Assembly: GCA_017443345.1 (NCBI GenBank)
Contig: JAFSNR010000142.1
Span: 1 to 44,458, forward strand
DNA: 44,458 nt
DNA from: Prevotella sp.
GTDB lineage: Bacteria; Bacteroidota; Bacteroidia; Bacteroidales; Bacteroidaceae
Reading direction: 5' to 3'
Below the pieces are notes generated by a model. That model worked only from the letters and a program-made list of their open reading frames with translations, was not told the DNA's origin and made no database searches. Shown piece by piece: positions 1 to 8,901 of the stretch. The stretch's first letter is position 1. Every line of letters starts with the position of its first letter. The translations under genes and the position numbers were made by a program.

Positions 1-3000
1 CAAACCAAAGTTACTGGTACTGTATTCTCGCAGGAAGACGGTCAGCCGATCATCGGTGCAGCCGTTAAGGTCGTAGGAACAAGTACTGGTATGTTGACTG
101 ACGTAAATGGTAAATTCACTTTGACTCTGCCTCAGGGAAAGAATCAGCTCGAGATTACCTATCTGGGCTATGAGTCTAAGACCGTGAATGCCAAGAACGG
201 CATCCGCATCTTCCTGAAATCCGATGCCAAGACTCTCGACGAAGTCGTGGTAACCGCCATGGGTATCAGCCGCGACAAGAAAGCCCTGGGTTATGCTTCT
301 CAGGAGCTCAACGCCGAGGATCTGAACATTGCTGGTACAAGCTCACTGGCAAGTGCCATGCAGGGTAAGCTGACTGGTGTCAGCATTCGTCCGTCATCAG
401 GTGCTCCTGGTGCTTCTGCACAGATCGTGATCCGTGGTGCCCGTTCATTCGACGGCAACAACGCTCCACTCTATGTAGTCGACGGTATGCCTATCAGTTC
501 TACACCTGACTTCTCGACAGGTAACTCAGTAACAAATGCCGACTTCACCAACCGTAGTATTGATATCAACCCCGAGGACATCGAGAGCATCAACGTCCTG
601 AAGGGTCAGGCTGCATCCGCACTTTATGGTATCCGTGCTTCTAACGGTGTGATCGTCATCACCACCAAGCGTGGCAGCAAGTACACAGCCAAGCCTGTGA
701 TCACTGTCTCTACCGACATCAGTGCCCAGACCCTGACTCGCAAGTACAAGCACCAGGATGTCTATGCACAGGGTAGCAGCCCCAGCGCTTACAACCCCAG
801 CTCTTCTTCTACATGGGGACCCAAGATCAGCGAGCTGCCCAACGACCCCAGGTACGGAGGCAACACTGACAACGCCTATACACAGGCTGACGGCATGCAC
901 AATGGCATGTACTACAATCCGAAGTATGCCAGTGCAGGTCTTAGCGGATGGGCTACTCCCACCACTCACGACAACGTGAGCGACTTCTTTAAGACCGGTA
1001 TCACTCAGAACGCTACGCTGAACATTTCACAGCGCGTCAACAACATGAGTTACTCATTCGGTATCAGCGACACTTATCAGCAAGGCGTCATTCCTTCTAC
1101 GGGCATGATGCGTACTGGTGCTCGCGGTGCTGTCGACTGGGAGATCAACAAGCAGTGGAAGACTGGTTTCTCTGCTAACTACAGTTCTACCAGAATCAAG
1201 TCTGCACCTGGTGCAAACAATGGTGTGGTAAACGTCGTTTACGGTGCTGCTGCCGAGTACGACCTGAAGGGCACTCCTACACACGTTCCTGGCGACCCCA
1301 CCAAGCAGATCTCTTATCGTGCCACCAACTTCAACAACCCATACTGGTGGGCAGACAACGATCAGTTCAAGCAGCACACCAACCGTGTGTTCGGTAATGC
1401 ATACGTAGAGTTCTCTCCTGACTTCGGTTGGGGTGAGGATTACAAGCTGACCTTCCGTGAGCAGGCCGGTCTTGATGTCTACACGACTGATAACATGACG
1501 ATTGCAGAAGTAGGTTCTGCCTATAACACGAAGGGTGAGGTTGACGACTTCGGCGTACAGCATAATATCTTCAACAACCTGTTCACCATCAACTTCATGG
1601 CTAAGTTTGGTGCAAATAAGGAGTGGGATCTGGGTGTTATGCTCGGAAACGAGTTCAACCACGACTACGAGCGTCGTTGGGAATACGATGCATCTTCACT
1701 CTCTTGGTATGGCCAGCCCGTCATCGAGAATGCCGCAAGCATGGACTACTGGAGCATGTACCACACTCAGGAGCGTACAATCGGTTTCTTCGGACAGCTG
1801 ACAGCCAGCTGGAAGAACATGCTCTACCTGACTGTTACAGGCCGTAACGACAAGGTGTCTACGATGCCTCGCAACAACCGCTCGTTCTTCTATCCCTCTG
1901 TATCAGTGGGCTGGATCTTCACAGAGCTTCCCGGTCTGAAGGATAAGGACTTCCTCTCTTATGGTAAGCTGCGCGCCTCTTACGCTCAGGTAGGTCAGGC
2001 TGGTACTTATCGCGACAACTACTACTATACACCTTCTTATGGAAGCGGTATGTATGTCTACACGCCAATCAGCTACCCGATGGGCGGTGCAAAGAGCTAC
2101 GTTCCCTACTATGTAGCATTCGACCCCAACCTGAAGCCTCAGAACACGACCAACTATGAGTTTGGTATCGACCTGAACTTCTTCAAGAACCGCCTGCGTC
2201 TGGAGTATACCGCCAGCTATCAGGACGTAAAGGACCAGATCTTCGACGTTCCTACAGCAGGTTCTACAGGTTATCAGTATCTGCGTACCAATGCCGGACG
2301 CATGACCACATGGGCTCATGAGCTTGCTCTGAATGGCGACATTCTCCAGCACAGAGACTACAACCTCTCACTCGGCGTGAACTTCACGAAGATCAAGAAC
2401 AAGGTTAAGGAGCTGGCTCCCGGCGTTGAGAGCATTATGCTCGGTGGATTCGTTGAGCCTCAGGTTCGCGCACAGGCTGGTTACACCTATCCTAACATCT
2501 ACGGTGTTGCCTTCAAGCGCACAGAGGACGGCCAGCTGCTGCTCGCCGACGGTCTGCCCCAGGGATCAAGCTCAAGTGAGAACATCGGTGAGTGTGCTCC
2601 AGACTTCAACATGGGCTTCAACCTGAAGGCCAACTACAAGAACCTGTCACTCTCTGCAACTGTTGACTGGCAGAAGGGTGGTAAGATGTACAGCGGTACC
2701 ATCGGAACCATGAACTGGTTCGGTGCTTCTATGGAGTCACTCGACTACCGTGAGGGCACCATGATCGGTGAGGGTATCGACGAGGCTACAGGCCAGAAGA
2801 ATACCATCGAGGTCAGCAAGCAGGATTGGTACATGGCTTACAACGACATTACCGAGGCTATGATCTTCGACACCAGCTTCTGGAAGCTCCGTGACGTGAC
2901 GCTCGGCTATCAGATCCCCAGATTCCTTGGTATCGACATCAACGTCTTTGCATTCGCACGCAACGTACTGCTCTGGGCTAAGATGCCAGACCTCGATCCT

Positions 3001-3099
3001 GAAAACTCTCAGGGTAACGGTAACATGAGTGGTTACTTCGAGCGTTTCTCTGTACCTAGCACATCAAGCTTTGGTGGTGGTCTGAAGATCACATTCTAA
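1..3099 (+). CDS. SusC/RagA-family TonB-dependent outer membrane receptor (5' end cut by window)
   Basis: The frame is open from base 1, so the start codon and signal peptide lie outside the window; 1032 residues remain. The visible protein begins in a carboxypeptidase-regulatory-like domain (about residues 1-75), followed by the TonB-box-like DEVVVTAMG at about residues 80-88, a plug domain with YVVDGMPI and a SINVLKGQAASALYG segment, then a long beta-barrel ending in a terminal phenylalanine (GGGLKITF), as outer membrane proteins do. SusC proteins form the barrel through which a glycan or peptide captured by SusD is imported with energy from TonB-ExbB-ExbD. The SusD partner follows 43 bases downstream. 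No glycosidase, protease or sensor is in view, so the substrate cannot be named. Confidence 0.96.
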   Translation, partial: QTKVTGTVFSQEDGQPIIGAAVKVVGTSTGMLTDVNGKFTLTLPQGKNQLEITYLGYESKTVNAKNGIRIFLKSDAKTLDEVVVTAMGISRDKKALGYASQELNAEDLNIAGTSSLASAMQGKLTGVSIRPSSGAPGASAQIVIRGARSFDGNNAPLYVVDGMPISSTPDFSTGNSVTNADFTNRSIDINPEDIESINVLKGQAASALYGIRASNGVIVITTKRGSKYTAKPVITVSTDISAQTLTRKYKHQDVYAQGSSPSAYNPSSSSTWGPKISELPNDPRYGGNTDNAYTQADGMHNGMYYNPKYASAGLSGWATPTTHDNVSDFFKTGITQNATLNISQRVNNMSYSFGISDTYQQGVIPSTGMMRTGARGAVDWEINKQWKTGFSANYSSTRIKSAPGANNGVVNVVYGAAAEYDLKGTPTHVPGDPTKQISYRATNFNNPYWWADNDQFKQHTNRVFGNAYVEFSPDFGWGEDYKLTFREQAGLDVYTTDNMTIAEVGSAYNTKGEVDDFGVQHNIFNNLFTINFMAKFGANKEWDLGVMLGNEFNHDYERRWEYDASSLSWYGQPVIENAASMDYWSMYHTQERTIGFFGQLTASWKNMLYLTVTGRNDKVSTMPRNNRSFFYPSVSVGWIFTELPGLKDKDFLSYGKLRASYAQVGQAGTYRDNYYYTPSYGSGMYVYTPISYPMGGAKSYVPYYVAFDPNLKPQNTTNYEFGIDLNFFKNRLRLEYTASYQDVKDQIFDVPTAGSTGYQYLRTNAGRMTTWAHELALNGDILQHRDYNLSLGVNFTKIKNKVKELAPGVESIMLGGFVEPQVRAQAGYTYPNIYGVAFKRTEDGQLLLADGLPQGSSSSENIGECAPDFNMGFNLKANYKNLSLSATVDWQKGGKMYSGTIGTMNWFGASMESLDYREGTMIGEGIDEATGQKNTIEVSKQDWYMAYNDITEAMIFDTSFWKLRDVTLGYQIPRFLGIDINVFAFARNVLLWAKMPDLDPENSQGNGNMSGYFERFSVPSTSSFGGGLKITF

Positions 3100-3142
3100 T
3101 CCGAGGATGAATTAAGAGTATCAATCAGAAAAAAAGAAGAAT

Positions 3143-4621
3143 ATGAAAATAAAATATTTGTTTGGTATTGCGTTGGCCACGATGCTGATTAGTTCTTGTT
3201 CTGAGGACATGATGGACTCCATCAACAGGGATGAGACCAGCAAGACCGCCGATAAAGTAGGAGCAAAGTTCCAGCTCACAGACGCAGAGGTGGCTACTGC
3301 CTATTCAGTAGTGAACGGCGCATACGCCTGGTATGTGTCTTCTTACACAGAGCAGCTCTTCGGTACAGGTAACAACCAGCTGCTCAAGATTGAGCAACGT
3401 ACCGTTTCTGAGGTTTCAGGTGCTACCACCTTCAACAACGAGTGGAATGCCACCTACTCAAACTTGATGAACCTGACTCAGATGATCCAGAAGTGCTCTG
3501 CCGGTGGTATCGACGAGGGCAAGTACGACCTCCTCGGTATGGCTCAGCTTCTGGCAGCCATCAACTGGGGTGTACTGACCGACCTTCACGGAGACATTCC
3601 TTTCAGCGAGTGCTTCACAGGCAACTCTGCCCCGAAGATCGACTCTCAGGAGAGCATCTACACCGCTATCCTCCAGTTTATCAACGACGGTATTGCCAAC
3701 CTTGAGAAGGGTGGCAGCAATGCTGGCGAGCAGGATATCATCTACGGTGGCGACACCAGCAAGTGGATTGCCCTGGGACACGCCCTCAAGGCCCGTTACC
3801 TGCTCCACACCTATGGACGCAACAAGAGCGTCATCAGCCAGGTTGAGAGCGAGGCAGAGGCAGCTATCGCCGCAGGCTTTGCAGGATTCTACCTCGATAT
3901 GTTCAACGGTGTGACAGCCGACAACGCATGGTCAGCCTACCAGTGGAGCCGCTACTACATCGGTTCGAGCAAGACTGTCGACGACCTGATGCTCGAGCGT
4001 GAGGACCCACGTGAGCCTTACTACAACTTCGACGCCCTCGGTGGCGACGTGGTTGGTATTCCTGGTAACACAGAGCTGGCATCACTCACTGAGACTGTCA
4101 ACGAGCCTATCTGGCTGGAGAACGGTGCAGCTAACCTCGCCATCATGAGCGAGTCAGAGCTCTACTTCATCCTCGCCGAGGCACAGGCCATCCAGGGCAA
4201 GGACGCTCAGGAGGCCTTCGAGGCAGCTGTAAGAAGCAACATTGCTGAGTACTTCGCTATCTGCGGCGACGAGATCGACGATGCTGATATCGATGCCTAT
4301 ATCGAGAATATCGCTCCCCTCTTCGAGGCTGACGCCCTGAAGGAGATCCGCATCCAGAAGTACCTCGCTCAGACACGTGGTGAGATGATCGAGACTTACA
4401 ACGATATGCGTCGTATCATGTACACCGATGGTTCATATCCTGTAACGATGACCAATCCCAACAACATGAGCGGCACAGGTAACCGCTGGCCGCTCCGTCT
4501 GCCTTATGGTGACAGCGACGTCGTATCTAACCCCAACGTTGCAGCAGCCTTCGGTTCAGGTAACGAGGCAGGTATGTACATCTTCACAGAGAACGTATGG
4601 TGGGCAGGTGGTTCTAAGTAA
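3143..4621 (+). CDS. SusD/RagB-family nutrient-binding outer membrane lipoprotein
   Basis: 492 residues. The N-terminus is a lipoprotein signal peptide with the lipobox LISSC (Cys19), followed by acidic residues SEDMMD, which resembles the Bacteroidota signal for export to the cell surface. The body has the helical TPR-like character of SusD proteins, including DLHGDIPFSE near residue 150 and the late segment ESELYFILAEAQAIQG. The DLHGDIPF form is closer to the SusD-like_2 subgroup than to classical starch-binding SusD; that is a judgement from motif, not a search. SusD acts as the lid of the SusC barrel and captures ligand. It is the last gene of this transcription unit, followed by a strong hairpin terminator. 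Ligand unknown. Confidence 0.95.
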   Translation: MKIKYLFGIALATMLISSCSEDMMDSINRDETSKTADKVGAKFQLTDAEVATAYSVVNGAYAWYVSSYTEQLFGTGNNQLLKIEQRTVSEVSGATTFNNEWNATYSNLMNLTQMIQKCSAGGIDEGKYDLLGMAQLLAAINWGVLTDLHGDIPFSECFTGNSAPKIDSQESIYTAILQFINDGIANLEKGGSNAGEQDIIYGGDTSKWIALGHALKARYLLHTYGRNKSVISQVESEAEAAIAAGFAGFYLDMFNGVTADNAWSAYQWSRYYIGSSKTVDDLMLEREDPREPYYNFDALGGDVVGIPGNTELASLTETVNEPIWLENGAANLAIMSESELYFILAEAQAIQGKDAQEAFEAAVRSNIAEYFAICGDEIDDADIDAYIENIAPLFEADALKEIRIQKYLAQTRGEMIETYNDMRRIMYTDGSYPVTMTNPNNMSGTGNRWPLRLPYGDSDVVSNPNVAAAFGSGNEAGMYIFTENVWWAGGSK

Positions 4622-4651
4622 TCAGAACCTCTGAAAAACCAATCTCATACA

Positions 4652-4706
4652 AACCGGCTCCTCTACCCTCTCGTAGAAGAGCCGGTTCTCGTTTTTTTTA
4701 TTTTTT
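4652..4706 (+). terminator. Rho-independent terminator after susD
   Basis: A 13-base arm starting AACCGGCTCCTCT (4652) pairs with AGAAGAGCCGGTT (ending 4687) with a single G-T type mismatch, and is followed within a few bases by a T-rich run to about 4706. It ends the SusC/SusD transcript. Confidence 0.9.
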
Positions 4707-4750
4707 CAGTAGCAGTTCAGATTTTTTCATTAACTTACAAGAAATAAAGT

Positions 4751-4905
4751 CTTAACTGGTTTTATTATTTCTCTTAACAAATTTTAAAGAAAGTCTTTAC
4801 AAAAAAGAATTTTCCAGTTAAGAGTTTTTGATTTTCCAGTTAAGTGTTTTCGATTTTTTAGTTAAGAGTTTTTAAATTTCTGGTTAAGAGATTTTTTCTT
4901 TTTAC
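4751..4905. repeat. AT-rich GTTAAGAG repeats with inverted copies between convergent units
   Basis: Four degenerate tandem copies of about 22 bases, each opening with CCAGTTAAG or a close variant and followed by a T-rich run, start near 4814, 4836, 4859 and 4880. The reverse complement CTTAACTGG lies at 4751-4759 and CTCTTAAC at 4771-4778, so the left part can pair with the right. The block fills the space between the susD terminator and the convergent exbD gene (4910). No gene is visible in it. Confidence 0.75.
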
Positions 4906-4909
4906 CGGG

Positions 4910-5368
4910 CTATTTCTTGATTTCAGTAGCGCTGTAGTTGATGCGGAGGGCGTAAGAACGCTGGAGGGTGCGCTTCACCTGATTGATAATGCGCATGGGG
5001 GCCTTGCGATCGGCACGGAAACTGATGGTCAGGTGCTCGGCATTCTCAGGAGCCATTCCACTGCGGATCTGTTCGATGCGGGACGTGATGTCCTCAGGGC
5101 GCACGATGTCGCCATTGACCTGCACCTGCCACTGGCCGTCGAGCTGGCCTATGTAGACATTGACGACGGAGGGACGGTTGGCGAGCTTCTGAACCTCAGT
5201 GGCCTGAGGCACCTGGAGGCGCACCTTCACCTCGTCGGAGCGCATGTGGGTGACAATCATGAAGAAGAAGAGGACGGTGAAGATGAGGTCGGGCATCGAC
5301 GCCATATTCAGCGAAGGGACTCCCTTGTCGCGCGTCGAGGAACGAAACATACTCTGCATCGGCTTCAT
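4910..5368 (-). CDS. exbD: ExbD/TolR-family biopolymer transport protein (second copy)
   Basis: 152 residues: a short cytoplasmic N-terminus, one membrane helix at about residues 26-43 and a periplasmic domain. The helix carries the conserved proton-relaying aspartate in the motif SMPDLIFTVLFFFMIV. ExbD sits in the ExbB channel and couples proton flow to TonB. Its start codon overlaps the stop of the upstream exbD by 4 bases (ATGA), which implies translational coupling. It is the last gene of the exbB unit. Bacteroidota commonly carry two non-identical exbD genes side by side. Confidence 0.93.
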   Translation of the reverse strand: MKPMQSMFRSSTRDKGVPSLNMASMPDLIFTVLFFFMIVTHMRSDEVKVRLQVPQATEVQKLANRPSVVNVYIGQLDGQWQVQVNGDIVRPEDITSRIEQIRSGMAPENAEHLTISFRADRKAPMRIINQVKRTLQRSYALRINYSATEIKK

Positions 5369-5886
5369 GGGCGACCTCCTTCCTCCGCCAGCGACTCGCT
5401 GATGCGCTGGGGATAATAATCGTTAGCAGCGGCTCGTTCTTCACTCGAGCAACGGGCATAGTCGCGTCCATAGTGCTTGAGTGTGTACTGGCTGCGCAAG
5501 GTGTGATAGGCGCCTGCAATGGCATCCTGCATCTGGAAATAGGTCTCATAGGTGGAGGCTGGATCGGCCTCGATGGAGATGACGTGCTCCTCGCGGTTGA
5601 CTGAGGCGAGAGCGATCACCTTCTCAGCGAGCTGCTGGGACGTGACGGCCTCATCGTCGCACAACAATTGGTTGTCGGCATTGATGGTGACACGCATGAC
5701 GAGATCCTTCTGCACATCCATCGGCTGCTCGTGCTCCAGGGGAGGTGGTGCCATCTGGCGCATCAGTCCCTTGTCCGTGTCCATCGATGATGTCACGAGA
5801 AAGAAGATGAGCAGCATGAACGAGATGTCGGCTGTCGACGTGGTGTTCAGCTCCGGAATCTGCCTATGATTGCGCTTACGAAACAT
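5365..5886 (-). CDS. exbD: ExbD/TolR-family biopolymer transport protein (first copy)
   Basis: 173 residues. The N-terminus RKRNHRQIPELNTTSTADISFMLLIFFLV is split here by description only: a basic cytoplasmic tail, then one membrane helix at about residues 19-35 with the conserved Asp20 in TADISF. The rest is a periplasmic domain with a longer, polar C-terminal tail than the second copy. Its start lies inside the end of the upstream small membrane protein gene (40-base overlap in another frame), and its stop overlaps the next exbD start, so the three genes are tightly coupled. Start chosen because ExbD proteins of this group begin with this basic segment. Confidence 0.93.
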   Translation of the reverse strand: MFRKRNHRQIPELNTTSTADISFMLLIFFLVTSSMDTDKGLMRQMAPPPLEHEQPMDVQKDLVMRVTINADNQLLCDDEAVTSQQLAEKVIALASVNREEHVISIEADPASTYETYFQMQDAIAGAYHTLRSQYTLKHYGRDYARCSSEERAAANDYYPQRISESLAEEGGRP

Positions 5887-6206
5887 CCGATGAGCAGGAG
5901 GATTGAGGTGTAGATAAACATATCGGTGGCCTTGAGCCAGAAGACATCCGCGAATCGTTCACCATTGGTGACGACGGGATCGGACGACCCCAGAAGGAAG
6001 GTGACAAGCAGACAGAGGACAAAGCCCACGGCCACACACCAGCCGATGCGGCCTGCCGGAACACCATTGATGATATCGTCGCCCTTACGACGGTTGCGCA
6101 GTCCATGCCACACACTATAGGCCGTCACCAGGATGGCAATAGCCAACACGATGTACATCAGCCAAAGCATCAGGTCGGCAAAGAAAGGCGTTACGATACT
6201 GTTCAT
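5847..6206 (-). CDS. Small membrane protein of the exbB-exbD cluster
   Basis: 119 residues with three likely membrane helices at about residues 9-30, 52-72 and 93-113, separated by a basic loop (RNRRKGDD) and a polar loop. I do not recognise a named family from the sequence. Genes for small membrane proteins in this position, between exbB and exbD, are usual in Bacteroidota, so an accessory role in the ExbB/ExbD proton channel is a reasonable inference but not shown. It starts 20 bases after the exbB stop, and that spacer is made of 7-base words. It overlaps the following exbD by 40 bases. Confidence 0.85.
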   Translation of the reverse strand: MNSIVTPFFADLMLWLMYIVLAIAILVTAYSVWHGLRNRRKGDDIINGVPAGRIGWCVAVGFVLCLLVTFLLGSSDPVVTNGERFADVFWLKATDMFIYTSILLLIGCFVSAIIGRFRS

Positions 6207-6209
6207 TTT

Positions 6210-6243
6210 CTGTTTACTGTTACAGTTTACGGTTTACAGTTTT
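6210..6243 (-). repeat. 7-base word array across the exbB stop codon
   Basis: Reading the minus strand, ACTGTAA, ACCGTAA and ACTGTAA follow one another at 7-base spacing, then a diverged CAGTAAA. The array supplies the last exbB codons (C-K-P-stop) and most of the 20-base spacer to the next gene. Relative to transcription the word orientation is opposite to the arrays at 8902, 15010 and 35180. Confidence 0.7.
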
Positions 6244-6985
6244 CTCCTCTCAGTTTATAAGCTGTAATGAGATCGAGGAGGGTGATGGCGCTCTCTTCCA
6301 TCTGGGAGGTGAGACGCTCGATCTTTGAGAGGATATAACTGTAGAACAGCTGCAGGATAAGGGCAACCACGATACCGAAAATGGTCGTGATCAGCGCAAC
6401 CTTCATACCTTGGGCCACGATGGTGGGACCAATATCACCTGCCTGTTGGATCTGGTCGAAGGCCATCACCATACCAATGACAGTTCCCAAGAATCCCAGT
6501 GAGGGGGCCATGGCGATGAAGAGCTTGATCCACGAGCAACCTTTCTCGAGATTGGCCGCTTGCAGACCTCCGTAGTTGGCAATGCTGCGCTCGATGGCGT
6601 CCATGGGTTGGTGGATATGGAGCAGTCCCTGATAACAGACACTGGCCACTGGACCTCGCGTGTTGCGGCAGAGGGTCTTCGCACCCTCCACATCGTCGGC
6701 CTTCAAGCGACCTTCGATATCCTCCATCAACTTGTGGGCCTTGATCTCGGAGAGTGTCAGATAGATGATACGCTCGATACAGAAGGCGAGTCCCAGCACC
6801 AAGGCGAGGGCCACGAGCGACATAAAGCCTGCGTTGCCATCGATAAACTTGGTCTTAAGCTGTTTGTGGAATCCACCCTCCTCGTCAACGAGTTCTACGT
6901 CTTGTGGAGTGACGTCTTGCGCATGGATGGTTTGCGTAATACTGAGCAAACCAATCAGTGAAAACAGAATAATTAGTCTTCTCAT
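6227..6985 (-). CDS. exbB: ExbB/TolQ/MotA-family proton channel protein
   Basis: 252 residues. An N-terminal signal-like helix ending in IHAQ (about residues 1-22) is followed by a membrane helix at about 54-76, a cytoplasmic domain, and the two C-terminal helices typical of the family: APSLGFLGTVIGMVMAF at about 160-176 and the ALITTIFGIVVALILQLFY segment at about 197-215. ExbB forms the pentameric inner-membrane channel that drives TonB. It heads the run exbB, membrane protein, exbD, exbD. It starts 20 bases after the mature tRNA-Ser end, so it may share that transcript. The last codons (GENCKP) fall in a 7-base word array, so the tail may vary between strains. Confidence 0.95.
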   Translation of the reverse strand: MRRLIILFSLIGLLSITQTIHAQDVTPQDVELVDEEGGFHKQLKTKFIDGNAGFMSLVALALVLGLAFCIERIIYLTLSEIKAHKLMEDIEGRLKADDVEGAKTLCRNTRGPVASVCYQGLLHIHQPMDAIERSIANYGGLQAANLEKGCSWIKLFIAMAPSLGFLGTVIGMVMAFDQIQQAGDIGPTIVAQGMKVALITTIFGIVVALILQLFYSYILSKIERLTSQMEESAITLLDLITAYKLRGENCKP

Positions 6986-7005
6986 AATTTTGTTTTACCG
7001 CTTAG

Positions 7006-7093
7006 CGGAGAGAACAGGATTCGAACCTGCGAGCCAGTTTTGCCGGCTACACGCTTTCCAGGCGTGCCTCTTCAACCACTCGAGCACCTCTCC
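7006..7093 (-). tRNA. tRNA-Ser (anticodon GGA)
   Basis: The minus strand folds as a type II tRNA of 88 bases. The acceptor GGAGAGG pairs with TCTCTCC, the discriminator is G, the anticodon stem-loop is CACGC-CTGGAAA-GCGTG with anticodon GGA, there is a long variable arm (GTAGCCGGC...GCTCGC region), and the T loop is GGTTCGAATCC. CCA is not encoded. A TACCTTTG promoter lies just upstream. Confidence 0.97.
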
Positions 7094-7112
7094 ATTTTGC
7101 GTTAGGCGGATG

Positions 7113-7120
7113 CAAAGGTA
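7113..7120 (-). promoter_or_regulatory. TAnnTTTG promoter element for tRNA-Ser
   Basis: TACCTTTG on the minus strand, 20 bases upstream of the tRNA 5' end, matches the Bacteroidota -7 consensus TAnnTTTG. A transcript from here could also supply the exbB unit. Confidence 0.7.
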
Positions 7121-7128
7121 ATACTTTT

Positions 7129-7152
7129 AAGTGAAAAGTGAAAAGTGAAAAA
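7129..7152. repeat. AGTGAAA 7-base tandem array
   Basis: Three exact AGTGAAA words plus a partial fourth lie between the tatD stop codon and the tRNA promoter. The same word is found inside the helicase and macroglobulin-like reading frames. Confidence 0.85.
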
Positions 7153-7162
7153 TTAATATTCT

Positions 7163-7930
7163 TTATAACTTTATGCCGAATACGCGAGCCACATTGGCAT
7201 TGGTGGCGGCAGAAACCTCCTCCTCACTGACACCATAGACCTCTGCCAGACGGCGACGCACATGGGCCACGAAGGCTGGCTCATTGCGCTGGCCACGCAT
7301 GGGAACGGGCGCCATATAGGGGGCATCGGTCTCGAGCACGATACGGCTGAGGGGAACGGCCTGGGCGAGTGTCTCAGGGAGCTTGGACTTCTTGAAAGTC
7401 AATACGCCACCAATGCCCAGGACGAAACGGTCGAAACTGAGCAGCTCGCGCGCCTCGATCTCATTACCCGTGAAACAGTGGAACACGCCTCCTGGCAGAT
7501 CGTCCTTATACCTTTTTAATATATATAAGAGTTCGTTCTGGGCTTTTCGACAGTGAATCATCAGGGGCAGCTGCAGCTCTACCGACCAGCGTACCTGCTC
7601 CTCAAAGGCCTCAAGCTGCTCGTGCTCAAACTCACGGCTCCAGTAGAAATCGAGACCCACCTCACCGATGGCAATACACCCTTGCAATGAGGGATAGATT
7701 GCCTTTAGGACCTCGCGCCAATCGCTGCGGACTTCTTCAGGATGTAGACCAAGCATCGGATAGCAGTAGCCCGGATATTGACTGCAAAGCGCAGGTATTG
7801 TCTCGCAGGACTTCAGGTCGATACCTGGCACGCCAATGGCCACTACCCCAGCCTCACGGGCACGGGCAATCACGGCCTCGAGATCCTCGCGGAACTCTTC
7901 ACCGTCCAGATGGCAATGGGTGTCAATCAT
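7163..7930 (-). CDS. tatD: TatD-family metal-dependent hydrolase / DNase
   Basis: 255 residues, the usual family length. Metal-binding motifs of the TatD TIM barrel are all present: MIDTHCHLD at the N-terminus (His5, His7), GEVGLDFYW with its metal-binding glutamate near residue 95, MIHCRKA, GVFHCFTG and ETDAPY near the end. TatD proteins are 3'-5' exonucleases linked to DNA repair and also act on D-aminoacyl-tRNA in some species; the exact substrate here is unknown. The start codon overlaps the stop of the upstream polyprenyl synthase gene by 4 bases (ATGA), so the two are translated together. Confidence 0.95.
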   Translation of the reverse strand: MIDTHCHLDGEEFREDLEAVIARAREAGVVAIGVPGIDLKSCETIPALCSQYPGYCYPMLGLHPEEVRSDWREVLKAIYPSLQGCIAIGEVGLDFYWSREFEHEQLEAFEEQVRWSVELQLPLMIHCRKAQNELLYILKRYKDDLPGGVFHCFTGNEIEARELLSFDRFVLGIGGVLTFKKSKLPETLAQAVPLSRIVLETDAPYMAPVPMRGQRNEPAFVAHVRRRLAEVYGVSEEEVSAATNANVARVFGIKL

Positions 7931-8901
7931 GACTGGCGATTCATCAAATCGGCAGCGTAGGCCTTCAACTCAGCCTTGCGCTCCTCAGCCACACTGACCT
8001 TCGACAAATAGCCAAGGGCCTTGACGTAGCACTCTTCCATCTTCTGCTCGCAGAGTGCACGGATACCGATCTCGTCGTACAGACGCGTCACAGCTGCCAC
8101 CTTCTCCTCACGATTGAACTCCGTGGCAGTAGTCCACTTCAGCAGTTCTGCACGCTGAGTCTCGTTGGCACGATTAAAGGCATTGATGAGCATATAGGTC
8201 TTCTTGTTGGACGTGATGTCGCCACCGATGTTCTTGCCAAACACCTTAGGATCACCATAGACATCGAGGAGGTCGTCCTGCAACTGGAAGGCGAGACCGA
8301 TTTGCTCACCAAAACGATAGATATTCTCCTGATCCTCGTCAGAGGCACCAGCAAGGATAGCGCCCAACTTCACGGCACACGCCAGCAGCACACTCGTCTT
8401 CAGTCGGATCATCTCGATATACTCCTCTTCGCGCACATCGTTACGGGTCTCAAACTCCACATCGAGCTGCTGACCCTCACCAATCTCGAGAGTGGTTACC
8501 AAAAAGGTGCGGAAGACCTTGTTCAACTTGTCGTTGTCGCAGTCGAGCACACGCTCGAAAGCCTGCAACAACATGGTGTCGCCCGAGAGAATGGCCTGAT
8601 TGGCATCCCACTTCTTATGCACGGTCTCATGTCCACGGCGCATATCGGCATGATCCATCAGGTCATCGTGCAACAGGGTGAAGTTGTGGTAGGTCTCCAG
8701 ACCGATGGCAGGCATCATGATACGCAAAGGATCGTCCTGATAGAGGTTGTAGGCGAGTAGCATCAGTACAGGTCGCACGCGCTTGCCTCCTATCGAGAGC
8801 ACGTACTTGATGGGTTCATACAGGGTAAAGGGCGTGCGGTCGTAAGCTAGCGAATCGAGCGCCTCGTTGACCTTCTTCAATAATTCGTCGGATGTATACA
8901 T
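7927..8901 (-). CDS. Polyprenyl diphosphate synthase (isoprenoid chain elongation)
   Basis: 324 residues. Motifs of trans-isoprenyl diphosphate synthases are clear: GGKRVRP (38-44), first Asp-rich motif DDLMD (79-83) within LLHDDLMDHADMRRG, and second Asp-rich motif FQLQDDLLD (205-213). The enzyme condenses isopentenyl diphosphate with an allylic diphosphate to make precursors of menaquinone side chains or other isoprenoids. The first motif lacks the two-residue insertion of typical bacterial farnesyl synthases, and Phe74 lies five residues before it, so chain length cannot be assigned safely. It starts 51 bases after the tonB stop, and that spacer is a pure 7-base word array. Confidence 0.93.
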   Translation of the reverse strand: MYTSDELLKKVNEALDSLAYDRTPFTLYEPIKYVLSIGGKRVRPVLMLLAYNLYQDDPLRIMMPAIGLETYHNFTLLHDDLMDHADMRRGHETVHKKWDANQAILSGDTMLLQAFERVLDCDNDKLNKVFRTFLVTTLEIGEGQQLDVEFETRNDVREEEYIEMIRLKTSVLLACAVKLGAILAGASDEDQENIYRFGEQIGLAFQLQDDLLDVYGDPKVFGKNIGGDITSNKKTYMLINAFNRANETQRAELLKWTTATEFNREEKVAAVTRLYDEIGIRALCEQKMEECYVKALGYLSKVSVAEERKAELKAYAADLMNRQS

